From: an uncultured Lachnospiraceae bacterium
GTDB taxonomy: Bacteria > Bacillota > Clostridia > Lachnospirales > Lachnospiraceae
Length of the DNA stretch: 8,613 nt
Reading direction: 5' to 3'
Assembly (NCBI GenBank): GCA_910584725.1
Contig: CAJUBE010000060.1
Coordinates: 1 to 8,613 of the forward strand
In this document: positions 1 through 6,609 of the stretch, in pieces
Layout: each line of letters opens with the position of its first letter
How positions within the stretch are numbered: position 1 is the first letter of the stretch
Translations under genes and position numbers: made by a program
The notes under the pieces: generated by a model
Databases searched by the model: none
What the model was told of the DNA's origin: nothing
What the model saw: only the letters and a program-made list of their open reading frames with translations

Positions 1-618
1 ACGATAGCAGTGGCAAAAGATGAAGCCTTCTGCTTCTATTATGCTGATAATATCCGATTGCTGGAAGAATATGGTGCAAATATAACGTATTTTTCTCCGC
101 TGCGGGATGAAAAACTGCCGGAAAGATGTCATGCCCTGTTAATTGGCGGCGGATATCCAGAATTGTACGCAGCTCAGCTTAGCGCAAATACAAGAATGCG
201 CGAGGCAGTCAGGAATGCGGTTGAAAATGAAATGCCAGTCGTGGCAGAATGCGGTGGTTTTATGTATTTACATTCTTTTTTGAAAGATAAAGAAGGATTT
301 TCTTATGATATGGCGGGAGTTATTCCTGCATCCTGCTATTATACCGGGAAACTGGTTCGTTTCGGCTACATAGAACTACATGAAAAGCAAAAGCATTTCC
401 TGCCAAATGGCAGGGGGATAAAAGGACATGAATTTCATTATTACGACAGCACCTTTAATGGTGCAGACGTAATAGCAGTTAAGCCAATTACTGGAAAAGA
501 ATATGCCTGCATTATAGAAAATAAAACGCAGTGGATGGGATTTCCGCATTTGTATTATCCGTCAAATCCTGCATTTGCAAGAGTATTTATTGATAAGGCA
601 AGGGTATATATCAAGTAA
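1..618 (+). CDS. cbiA: Cobyrinate a,c-diamide synthase, C-terminal part (5' end outside window)
   Basis: This is the glutamine amidotransferase half of CbiA/CobB, the cytoplasmic enzyme that uses ATP and glutamine to amidate the a and c side chains of cobyrinate in the cobalamin pathway. The frame is open from base 1 (it begins T-I-A-V-A-K-D-E-A-F-C-F-Y-Y, a CbiA signature), so the N-terminal ATP-binding synthetase domain and the start codon lie upstream; the GTG at 10 is internal. Visible motifs are the IGGGYPELYA loop (about 136-180), the nucleophile elbow AECGGFMYL with its cysteine codon at 250-252, GHEFHYY (about 427-447), and a late histidine in GFPHLYY (codon 547-549) as likely partner of the catalytic cysteine. 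About 205 residues are present of the usual 450 or so. The C-terminus looks complete. An anaerobic host favours CbiA over the aerobic CobB. The next gene starts 35 bases downstream, probably in the same operon. Family assignment is firm. Confidence 0.95.
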   Translation, partial: TIAVAKDEAFCFYYADNIRLLEEYGANITYFSPLRDEKLPERCHALLIGGGYPELYAAQLSANTRMREAVRNAVENEMPVVAECGGFMYLHSFLKDKEGFSYDMAGVIPASCYYTGKLVRFGYIELHEKQKHFLPNGRGIKGHEFHYYDSTFNGADVIAVKPITGKEYACIIENKTQWMGFPHLYYPSNPAFARVFIDKARVYIK

Positions 619-653
619 TGATATAGGTAATATAGGAAAGGAAGTATGGAAAA

Positions 654-896
654 GTGAGTATGGAAAATTCATATCGATTTTTTGAGAACAGGAACTGTAA
701 GTATTTTCCCTGTCACAAGGGATTGGGAAACTTAAATTGCCTGTTTTGCTATTGCCCGCTATATTTAAGGGATAATTGTCCGGGGAATCCTGCATATATA
801 GAAAAGGATGGGAGAAAGATAAAAGACTGTACAAACTGTACCTTTCCCCATCAGCCTGAAAATTATGATGCGGTAATTCAGATATTGAAAAGGTAA
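654..896 (+). CDS. Cysteine-rich small protein associated with cobalamin genes
   Basis: This 80-residue protein has eight cysteines (C15, C20, C29, C32, C34, C42, C59, C62) plus H21 and H66, arranged as C-x4-C, C-x2-C-x-C and C-x2-C groups. That spacing suggests a zinc or iron-sulfur binding fold. It matches what I remember of the 'cysteine-rich small domain' family (Pfam PF04071 from memory), whose members often sit beside or fused to cobalamin biosynthesis proteins; here it directly follows cbiA. The biochemical role is unknown to me; a metal-handling or redox role in the corrin pathway is only an inference. I chose the GTG at 654 because a purine-rich GGAAAGGAAG site (634-643) lies about 10 bases upstream; the in-frame ATG at 660 would be rather far from it. 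There is no signal peptide or membrane segment, so it should be cytoplasmic. The protein appears complete. Confidence 0.85.
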   Translation: MSMENSYRFFENRNCKYFPCHKGLGNLNCLFCYCPLYLRDNCPGNPAYIEKDGRKIKDCTNCTFPHQPENYDAVIQILKR

Positions 897-957
897 GAGC
901 GCATTTTGATAACAGCGTATGAGAATGTACGAAAGCGCACAAAGAAAAGCAACAGTG

Positions 958-972
958 GATTGTCAGACAATC
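958..972. repeat. Perfect 15-base dyad GATTGTC-A-GACAATC
   Basis: Two 7-base arms (958-964 and 966-972) flank a single central A. The dyad lies 61 bases after the cysteine-rich gene and ends just before the terminator stem that starts at 974. A one-base loop cannot form a normal RNA hairpin, so if it matters it is more likely a protein-binding site. It could be chance. Confidence 0.3.
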
Positions 973-973
973 G

Positions 974-1020
974 AAGGTGTATCGTGATGAAGTAAGAGCT
1001 TTTAAACGATGCACCTTTTT
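974..1020 (+). terminator. Probable rho-independent terminator of the cobalamin operon
   Basis: Arms 974-985 (AAGGTGTATCGT) and 1006-1017 (ACGATGCACCTT) pair over 12 positions with one G-U wobble. The loop is 20 bases and the U tract is five T's (1016-1020), two of which take part in the stem. It lies 77 bases after the stop of the cysteine-rich gene, which is a sensible position. The large loop and short T run keep this below certain. Confidence 0.6.
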
Positions 1021-1153
1021 AGATTCAATTATGAGGGAGTGTATGCTTGGTTATCCAGATTTTAGGGAAGGACGGCAATACGGATTTATGATTGTGTTCG
1101 GTATTTGGGGTGAAAGTAATTAGATTTTGCTAAAAATTTACAAACACACTTGA

Positions 1154-1420
1154 CAATATTTCTCTGATGCGGCGGCAAGCGACGGCGAGTTTAACTCCGC
1201 TTTCCTTGGCGGTCAGAATCCGTATGGCTATTTTGCAGACAGTCTTTCCAACATCAAGATGGCTCCGTTATCCTCCTATGACCAAGGTTGTGTAGAGCTG
1301 ATTCAGAATGCGTTTGGCGATTATTTACAGGGACAGATTGATTACGACACAGCAAAGGCTAATTTCGAGACAGCTATCAAGGAGCGTTATCCTGAGATTT
1401 CAGAAATTCAGTGGCCGTAA
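1154..1420 (+). pseudogene. 3' remnant of a carbohydrate ABC transporter substrate-binding protein
   Basis: One frame encodes about 88 residues ending at the TAA at 1418-1420. It contains FLGGQNPYGYFAD, then SSYDQG (about 1265-1282), a helix with the phrase YLQGQIDYDTAKANF, and the ending AIKERYPEISEIQWP. This is the C-terminal lobe of family-1 extracellular sugar-binding proteins, where 'FLGGQN', 'YDQG' and a final 'KEKYPEL' are typical. A full protein has a lipoprotein signal and roughly 400-450 residues; about four-fifths are missing. The frame runs back only to an in-frame TGA at 1151-1153, and no start codon with a ribosome site precedes the recognisable part. Sequence upstream has a different, more A+T-rich character and no resemblance to the missing part. 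It sits directly before two sugar permease genes, the standard order. The product would be non-functional. A join between unrelated pieces in assembly is the alternative to a real deletion. Confidence 0.85.
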
Positions 1421-1436
1421 TTTTTAAAGTGATTCG

Positions 1437-1465
1437 GAATGCGGTGTACTTGTTACACCGCATTC
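1437..1465 (+). promoter_or_regulatory. Intercistronic stem-loop between binding-protein and permease genes
   Basis: Arms GAATGCGGTGTA (1437-1448) and TACACCGCATTC (1454-1465) are perfectly complementary over 12 bases with a five-base CTTGT loop. No T run follows, so it is not an intrinsic terminator. In sugar-transport operons such hairpins after the binding-protein gene commonly protect the upstream mRNA and let it accumulate above the permease message. That role is inferred from position. The hairpin also argues that the stretch before 1491 is non-coding. Confidence 0.75.
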
Positions 1466-1473
1466 TCAATACA

Positions 1474-1482
1474 AGAAAGGGG
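1474..1482 (+). promoter_or_regulatory. Ribosome binding site for GTG start of first permease
   Basis: AGAAAGGGG lies eight bases before the GTG at 1491, the best start signal in the area. It decides the natural start, but that GTG reads V-Q-K-K-T-stop (TAA 1506-1508) in the sequence as given. The permease body is in another frame, joined through the A9 run at 1495-1503. Confidence 0.65.
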
Positions 1483-1490
1483 TGCTGTTC

Positions 1491-2442
1491 GTGCAAAAAA
1501 AAACGTAAATTGGTCAATTACGCAAAATGGGGATATATTTTTATTCTGCCTTTTTTCGCAAGCTTTTTTATTTTTTCGCTCATACCATTGGTAGATACTA
1601 TCAGGTACAGCTTTTATGAATATTATCGTTCGGGGATTAAAGAAATCGGTCCCCATTTTATCGGGATGGCAAATTATGCGAGCCTGATTCAGTCCGACAT
1701 GTTGAAATACGCAGGAAATATGTTGATTTTGTGGTTGATTGGTTTTATTCCGCAGATTGTAATCGCGCTGACACTTGCTTCGTGGTTTGTGGATGTGCGG
1801 ATGAAGATCCGCTGCCCACAGTTTTTCAAGGTAGTCATTTATCTGCCGAACCTGATTATGGCAAGTGCGTTTGCAATGCTGTTTTTTACTTTGTTTTCCA
1901 AGACGGGTCCGGTCAATTCCATATTGATGTCGCTTGGGGTGATAAGCGAGGTCATTGATTTTATGCGCACCGCATTTGGCGTAAGGTCTTTGGTCGGAAC
2001 TATGAATTTTCTGATGTGGTTTGGTAATACGACGATTATGCTGATGGCGGCGATCATGGGTATCAGCCCTGATATTTTTGAGGCGTCGGAAATAGACGGA
2101 TGCAACAGTACGCAGAGATTTTTCCGCATCACGCTTCCCTTGATCCGTCCGATTCTTGCTTATACATTGATAACATCCATTATCGGCGGTCTGCAGATGT
2201 TTGATGTGCCTCAGATTTTGACGAACGGACAGGGAAATCCTGACCGCACATCCATGACGCTGATCATGTTCCTCAACAGCCATTTGAGAAGCAAGAACTA
2301 TGGCATGGCGGGTGCGCTTTCGGTTTATCTGTTCATCGTCAGCGGCATTTTATGCTTTATCGTATACAAAATAACAAATGACGATGACCCGGATGGCTCC
2401 AAGGCAGCTGCCAGAGCAAAGAAAAAGAGAGGAGAGCGATAG
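1491..2442 (+). CDS. Sugar ABC transporter permease 1 (MalF/UgpA/LacF-like), frameshifted at the start
   Basis: This is one of the two inner-membrane subunits forming the channel of a carbohydrate importer (binding-protein-dependent transport inner membrane family). Six membrane segments are visible, from WGYIFILPFFASFFIFSLIP at the N-terminus to SVYLFIVSGILCFIVYKI near the end. The cytoplasmic EAA loop reads EASEIDG...ITLPLIRP (about 2080-2154) and contacts the ATPase. The tail is basic. The natural start is probably GTG 1491 behind AGAAAGGGG. With eight A's instead of nine at 1495-1503 it would read M-Q-K-K-R-K-L-V-N and give about 316 residues, the usual size. As written the frames do not join; the body is open back to GTG 1411, through the hairpin at 1437-1465, and a TTG at 1510 lacks a ribosome site. 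A sequencing error, a true mutation or polymerase slippage on A9 are all possible. The second permease follows after three bases. The family call is firm; the start is not. Confidence 0.88.
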
Positions 2443-2445
2443 AGT

Positions 2446-3291
2446 ATGAGTTCAAAATCATTTAACCGTCTGCGCACAGTTTTCGCGCATGTGCTGTTGA
2501 TATTTCTGTCCTTATTGTGCTTGTTTTTCTTCTATATCCTGATTATAAACGCGACGCATTCCCATGCGGAACTGCAAAAAGGCTTTTATGCGCTGCCCGG
2601 AACCAGCTTTTTGAAGAATTTTAACAGTGTTGCAAATAACGGGGAATTTCCCATGATGCGGGGCGTTTTAAACAGTCTGATTGTCTCCGGCTCCTGCGCG
2701 GCGATCTGCACGTATTTTTCCGCGCTGACCGCATACGGGATCTACGCTTACGATTTCAAGCTCAAGAAGGTGGCGTTTACCTTTATTATGATGATTCTTG
2801 TCATGCCCACGCAGGTTACCGCAATGGGGTTCCTGCGACTGATTACAAAGATGGGCATGTACGATTCCCTCCTTCCGCTGATCATTCCGTCGATCGCATC
2901 GCCTGCCGTATTCTATTTTATGTACAGCTATCTGGAATCCTCGCTTCCGCTTTCGCTGGTAGAAGCGGCAAGGATTGACGGCTCGTGGGAATTTCGGACA
3001 TTTAACCAGATCGTTCTTCCCATTATGAAACCGGCAATGGCGGTACAGGCGATATTTACTTTTGTAGGTTCATGGAACAATTACTTCGTTCCCGCGCTTG
3101 TAATTCAGTCTAAAGATAAGATGACAGTGCCGATTTTGATTGCGCTCCTTCGAGGCGCCGATTATATGAACCGCGATATGGGGAAAATATACATGATGAT
3201 CCTAGTGGCAATCGTGCCGATCATTCTGGTTTATCTGCTTTTGTCCAAGTATATCATCGCGGGCGTGACGCTCGGCGGCGTAAAAGGATAA
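2446..3291 (+). CDS. Sugar ABC transporter permease 2 (MalG/UgpE/LacG-like)
   Basis: This 281-residue protein is the partner channel subunit of the same carbohydrate importer. The N-terminal membrane helix is followed by the extracytoplasmic stretch typical of MalG-type proteins (NATHSHAELQKGFYALPG), then further helices for six in total. The EAA loop reads VEAARIDGSWEF...IVLPIMKPA (about 2959-3036). The C-terminal block SWNNYFVPALV, later YIIAGVTLGGVKG, is the standard ending of this family. The ATG is preceded by AGAGGAGAG at 2427-2435, and only three bases separate it from the stop of permease 1, so the two are co-translated. No ATP-binding gene follows, which is common in Firmicutes, where one shared MsmX/MsmK-type ATPase serves several sugar importers. 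The substrate cannot be told from permeases alone. The gene itself looks intact, although its operon has lost the binding protein. Confidence 0.93.
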   Translation: MSSKSFNRLRTVFAHVLLIFLSLLCLFFFYILIINATHSHAELQKGFYALPGTSFLKNFNSVANNGEFPMMRGVLNSLIVSGSCAAICTYFSALTAYGIYAYDFKLKKVAFTFIMMILVMPTQVTAMGFLRLITKMGMYDSLLPLIIPSIASPAVFYFMYSYLESSLPLSLVEAARIDGSWEFRTFNQIVLPIMKPAMAVQAIFTFVGSWNNYFVPALVIQSKDKMTVPILIALLRGADYMNRDMGKIYMMILVAIVPIILVYLLLSKYIIAGVTLGGVKG

Positions 3292-3344
3292 TTTTGTGTG
3301 ACGGGTTAATATAAAGGGATGCTAATTTTTGCAGGGAAAGTAAA

Positions 3345-3378
3345 CGTCAGGTAACAAATGTTGCCTGACGCTTTTTTT
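3345..3378 (+). terminator. Rho-independent terminator after the sugar permeases
   Basis: Arms 3345-3356 (CGTCAGGTAACA) and 3359-3370 (TGTTGCCTGACG) pair over 12 positions with one G-U wobble. They are followed by C and seven T's (3372-3378). The position, 53 bases after the permease stop, and the compact loop make this a strong call. It separates the transporter from the phosphatase gene. Confidence 0.9.
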
Positions 3379-3423
3379 ATGGAAAAACTATTGTAAAATG
3401 GGAAAGGGGCAGGTGAGGAAAGT

Positions 3424-4833
3424 ATGGTGGAAGATACATTGCATTTGGATATTTTCAGAGTGAATGAGGAAAAAGCGAACAGGTACACAGCTTTTTGCAC
3501 TTTCGTTGCGGCAGTGGTTGCCGTGCTGATGTGGGTACTTAATCTGTGCGGTTTTTTTATCGTAGATCAGCACCTTATGAATGTTGCCATGCCTGCCGGT
3601 GTGGCGTTGTTTTTGCTGCCCTCTCTGCTTGTGAGGATATGGAACGGGGATACGAGGCTGTTAAAGTATGCCATGATGTGCTGCTTTATGATTGGGATAG
3701 CTATTTTAAATTCTGCGCTGACGATTCAGCTTGTGCTTGCGTGGTCTTGTCCGGTGGTTCTTTCCTGTCACTATTATTCCCCCAGATTTACGCATTTTAC
3801 CTTGACGGGAGCGCTGCTCGGTATGCTTTGCGCCACCTATGTCGGACTGTACTGTGGCGTATGGGACGCCAATATGATGCGGTCTGTGGAGATGCCGGGA
3901 GACGCCGCGTTTCGGGCGGAGTTCATCAGGGAAGCGACAGCGGCGGGAGATAATCTGCTCCTGCGGGTTTTTAATTTTTACTATATTCCCCGCGCCGCTA
4001 TCGTAATTGTGGTGTATCTGATCAGCATTACGCTGTCCAGGCGGACGCATGGCCTTTTGAAAAAGCAGGAGGAAGACAATCGGGAGAAGGAGCGGATCGG
4101 CGCGGAATTGAATGTGGCTACGCAGATTCAGGCATCCATGCTTCCCTGTATCTTTCCGGCTTTCCCGGAGTATAAAGAGTTTGATATTTATGCGTCCATG
4201 AATCCGGCCAAGGAGGTGGGAGGCGATTTTTACGACTTTTTTCTTGTGGATGCGGATCATTTGGCGCTTGTAATAGCGGACGTGTCAGGCAAGGGTGTAC
4301 CGGCGGCTCTGTTTATGATGATTACCAAAACGCTGATAAAGAATGCGGCGCAGTCTGGACTTTCTGCCGGGGCAGCGCTGGAAACGGTGAATAACCAGCT
4401 TTTGGAAAACAATGAGGCGGGGATGTTTGTCACGGTATGGCTGGGAATTTATGAGATTTCTACGGGCAGGCTGACCGCTGCCAACGCGGGGCATGAGTAT
4501 CCGGCTCTCAAACGGGCGGACGGTAAATTTATCCTGTTTAAAGATAAGCATGGCTTTGTGATGGCGGGTATGGAGGATGTGAAATACCGGGAGTATGAAC
4601 TGGAGCTTCACCCGGGGGATACGCTGTTTGTGTATACGGATGGCGTGGCGGAGGCCACAGACGCGAACGATCGGCTTTATGGAACGGAGCGAATGCTGGA
4701 TGCTCTGAACAGAAAGGAAAACGCCGGTTCCAAAGAACTGCTTCTGGAGGTAAAAGCAGATATCGACCGGTTTGTGGGAGAGGCGGAGCAGTTTGACGAT
4801 ATCACGATGCTGGCACTGAATATCAAGAGCTGA
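3424..4833 (+). CDS. Membrane-anchored PP2C-type (SpoIIE/RsbU-like) serine/threonine phosphatase
   Basis: This 469-residue protein is an N-terminal membrane module joined to a C-terminal SpoIIE-family phosphatase domain, which normally dephosphorylates anti-sigma-factor antagonists or similar small regulators. About five or six membrane helices lie between residues 22 and 207, with almost no extracellular domain. A charged linker (about 208-235, KKQEEDNREKERIGAELNVA) leads into the 'ATQIQASMLP' start of the catalytic domain. Metal-binding and active-site motifs are present: EVGGDFYD (D268), ADVSGKG (D286), ANAGHEYP (354-360), YTDGVAEA (D406) and FDDITML (D458, D459). The catalytic domain is therefore probably active. 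The ATG follows AGGTGAGGAAAGT closely, a good ribosome site. The gene is flanked by terminators on both sides, so it is its own unit; no clear promoter could be placed in the 45 bases after the upstream terminator. No anti-sigma kinase or STAS-domain partner is in the window, so its target is unknown. Confidence 0.93.
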   Translation: MVEDTLHLDIFRVNEEKANRYTAFCTFVAAVVAVLMWVLNLCGFFIVDQHLMNVAMPAGVALFLLPSLLVRIWNGDTRLLKYAMMCCFMIGIAILNSALTIQLVLAWSCPVVLSCHYYSPRFTHFTLTGALLGMLCATYVGLYCGVWDANMMRSVEMPGDAAFRAEFIREATAAGDNLLLRVFNFYYIPRAAIVIVVYLISITLSRRTHGLLKKQEEDNREKERIGAELNVATQIQASMLPCIFPAFPEYKEFDIYASMNPAKEVGGDFYDFFLVDADHLALVIADVSGKGVPAALFMMITKTLIKNAAQSGLSAGAALETVNNQLLENNEAGMFVTVWLGIYEISTGRLTAANAGHEYPALKRADGKFILFKDKHGFVMAGMEDVKYREYELELHPGDTLFVYTDGVAEATDANDRLYGTERMLDALNRKENAGSKELLLEVKADIDRFVGEAEQFDDITMLALNIKS

Positions 4834-4888
4834 CAGAGTGTGAACATAGCGGAGGGGAGGGCCGAATAAAAAATAATAGTGGAAGAGG

Positions 4889-4934
4889 AAGCAAGGTTAT
4901 GATATACTCGGATATATCATGGTCTGGCTTTTTT
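4889..4934 (+). terminator. Rho-independent terminator after the phosphatase gene
   Basis: A long stem pairs 4889-4906 with 4913-4930 around the loop CTCGGA. The inner eight pairs are perfect (ATGATATA/TATATCAT). Outward there are three G-U wobbles, one A-G mismatch (4893/4926), then GC-containing pairs, and the T run 4929-4934 closes it. It lies 55 bases after the stop of the phosphatase. The A+T-rich inner stem makes it moderate in strength. Confidence 0.65.
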
Positions 4935-4950
4935 GTGCTATAAAAAATTC

Positions 4951-4979
4951 CTGAAAACGACAGGGAATACCGGCATAAT
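4951..4979 (+). promoter_or_regulatory. Candidate sigma-A promoter for the chemoreceptor operon
   Basis: CTGAAA (4951-4956, four of six matches to TTGACA) and CATAAT (4974-4979, five of six to TATAAT) are separated by 17 bases. The pair sits just after the phosphatase terminator and about 76 bases before the chemoreceptor ATG, so it would leave a leader of around 70 bases. I looked for a sigma-D/sigma-28 motility promoter here and did not find a convincing one. Confidence 0.4.
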
Positions 4980-5039
4980 TGCGACGACTCATGAATGGAA
5001 AAACGTGTATGGGGAAGGGCGCGGCACATTTTTTCAAAC

Positions 5040-5045
5040 AGGAGG
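5040..5045 (+). promoter_or_regulatory. Ribosome binding site fixing the chemoreceptor start
   Basis: A perfect AGGAGG lies 10 bases before the ATG at 5056. The frame stays open 41 codons further upstream, but no comparable site exists there and that stretch overlaps the terminator and promoter region. ATG 5056 is therefore the start. Confidence 0.85.
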
Positions 5046-5055
5046 AATAAGGGTT

Positions 5056-6609
5056 ATGGGAGAAAACAAAAAGAGAAGTCTGACTGCGCTTGACGAGTAC
5101 ATCAATAAGGTGTATGTGCTGGTTCTGCTGCTGATACCGGGAGCCTGTCAGTGCGCTGGTATTATGTACACGTTTATGAAGATTATGGGGTGGCTTCCGC
5201 CCGTCTCATGGACTGCGCTGCTTATTTTTGACATGACCTGTCTGATTTATCTGGGAATCGGTATCTATTTTGTCAGGACAGGATTTGAGGACGGTGTGGT
5301 GAAAGCATCCAGCCTGAAAGGCGGAAAGATTTTTGTGGCTGTGATTATGCTCATTCAGTGGAACTTTATCCAGTACATGGTTCCCGCCACGGACTTTTGG
5401 GGCTTTGCCTTTTTCTTTGTAGTGCTTACCACCTTTTTCCTTGATTATAAACTGGTTGCCGTTACATCGGCAGAGATTGTGGTCTCTCTGGTAATTGCGT
5501 GGTTTGTAAGGGCGCAGACGCTTTTGTCGGCCAGGGGTGAGATGTTTATTGCGAACATAGCTGACAGAGGCGTTTGTCTGAGTCTGTCCCTCCCCACTAC
5601 GGTGCTGTTGACATATCTGATTAACCGCTTTCTTGTGAACGCAAAAAAGGACGAGATGGAGCGCAACAATGAGAAGGTGAAAAATGTGCTCGATTCCGTG
5701 CAGTCTCTTTCGGAAAACCTATTGAGCGCGGGGCAGGCCCTCTCGCAGATTTCGGAAAACGAGAGCGCTTCCGTGGAAGAACTGTCAGCCACCAGTGAGC
5801 AGCTTCTTGCGAGCAGCAACAGGCTGGACGGGAAGACCAGAGAAAGTATGGATAATCTGAATGAATTGGACGAATGGAAAAATGTCGTTGCGGATAATGT
5901 GGAGAAGGTAGAGCAGACTTCCAACGATTTGTTAGACAAGACGAGGGAGAATGAAAAGCGGCTTGCGGAATTAAAAGAAATTAACAGTGATGTGTCCAAG
6001 TCCATGGCGGCCACGACGGATGTGGCGCAGAAGCTGTCGAAGGCGGTGGAGCAGATCGGCATGACGTTAAATCTGATCAGCGATATTTCCTCGTCCACGA
6101 ATCTGCTGGCTTTGAATGCCTCCATCGAGGCGGCCAGAGCGGGAGAGGCGGGCAAAGGCTTTGCCGTGGTTGCGCAGGAGGTCGGCAATCTGGCGAACAG
6201 CACGCAGGAATCTCTGGAAGAGGTGTCGAAGGTCATACAGACCGTGCAGAACAATGTGAAAGAGATAACCATGTATGTCAACGATAATTCCCAAAAGCTG
6301 GAGAGACAGAATGAGTACTTTACCAATGTATATGCGGGTATACAGGATATGACGCTGCTTCTCGGCGTTGCGGCGGATGCAGTGAGCGCTATGGGAGAGG
6401 CGCATCATAAACAGGCGATGGTGATCCAGAGTACCGTCACCATCAACAAAGAGATTGCCGACGACATCAGCAACGAGAACACCCAGTTCCAGTCCATTAA
6501 CGCTATGGTGGAGAGCAACGTGAATGATATCGCGGAAATGACCAACCAGATTACTACCATTAACGGGATGGTGGATGAGATCAATAACCTTTTGAAGAGG
6601 GAAGAATGA
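5056..6609 (+). CDS. Six-helix methyl-accepting chemotaxis protein without extracellular sensor domain
   Basis: This 517-residue chemoreceptor should signal through CheW/CheA to the flagellar motor or another CheA output. Residues 18-194 form about six membrane helices with short loops (18-44, 52-72, 91-110, 114-128, 131-151, 172-194), so sensing must occur in the membrane or cytoplasm. No HAMP domain is evident; helix 6 passes straight into a 320-residue coiled-coil rod (194-517) rich in E, N, S and Q. The hairpin tip is unmistakable: ISDISSSTNLLALNASIEAA, then RAGEAGKGFAVVAQEVGNLA (about 341-380). The rod contains ENESASVEELSATSEQL, a pattern common in Clostridia receptors of this layout. 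No C-terminal CheR-docking pentapeptide is seen (the end is NNLLKREE). It begins behind AGGAGG and overlaps the next gene by four bases (ATGA at 6606-6609). The ligand is unknown. Class is certain. Confidence 0.95.
   Translation: MGENKKRSLTALDEYINKVYVLVLLLIPGACQCAGIMYTFMKIMGWLPPVSWTALLIFDMTCLIYLGIGIYFVRTGFEDGVVKASSLKGGKIFVAVIMLIQWNFIQYMVPATDFWGFAFFFVVLTTFFLDYKLVAVTSAEIVVSLVIAWFVRAQTLLSARGEMFIANIADRGVCLSLSLPTTVLLTYLINRFLVNAKKDEMERNNEKVKNVLDSVQSLSENLLSAGQALSQISENESASVEELSATSEQLLASSNRLDGKTRESMDNLNELDEWKNVVADNVEKVEQTSNDLLDKTRENEKRLAELKEINSDVSKSMAATTDVAQKLSKAVEQIGMTLNLISDISSSTNLLALNASIEAARAGEAGKGFAVVAQEVGNLANSTQESLEEVSKVIQTVQNNVKEITMYVNDNSQKLERQNEYFTNVYAGIQDMTLLLGVAADAVSAMGEAHHKQAMVIQSTVTINKEIADDISNENTQFQSINAMVESNVNDIAEMTNQITTINGMVDEINNLLKREE

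Noticed and set aside
1150..1178. TTGACA at 1150-1155 as the -35 of a promoter for the transporter
   Set aside because: No -10-like sequence occurs at 16-18 bases; the expected position is GC-rich coding sequence of the binding-protein remnant.
1411..1490. GTG 1411 as start of the first permease
   Set aside because: It overlaps the last codons of the binding-protein remnant, has no ribosome site, and would translate through a perfect 12-bp intercistronic hairpin. The encoded N-terminus has no counterpart in permeases.
1453..2283. Long - strand open frame opposite permease 1
   Set aside because: Its composition (rich in H, Q, R and K) is that of an antisense shadow of a membrane protein; no family pattern is seen.
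3371..3399. Promoter for the phosphatase gene using TAAAAT at 3394-3399
   Set aside because: The -35 position falls in the terminator T run with little match to TTGACA, so it cannot be supported.
4933..5055. Upstream TTG start for the chemoreceptor
   Set aside because: The extra 41 codons overlap the phosphatase terminator and candidate promoter; AGGAGG before ATG 5056 is far better.
5445..6326. Long - strand open frame (293 codons) opposite the chemoreceptor
   Set aside because: It is the mirror of a strongly recognised MCP gene; its serine/leucine/phenylalanine-rich composition is what a reversed coiled coil gives.
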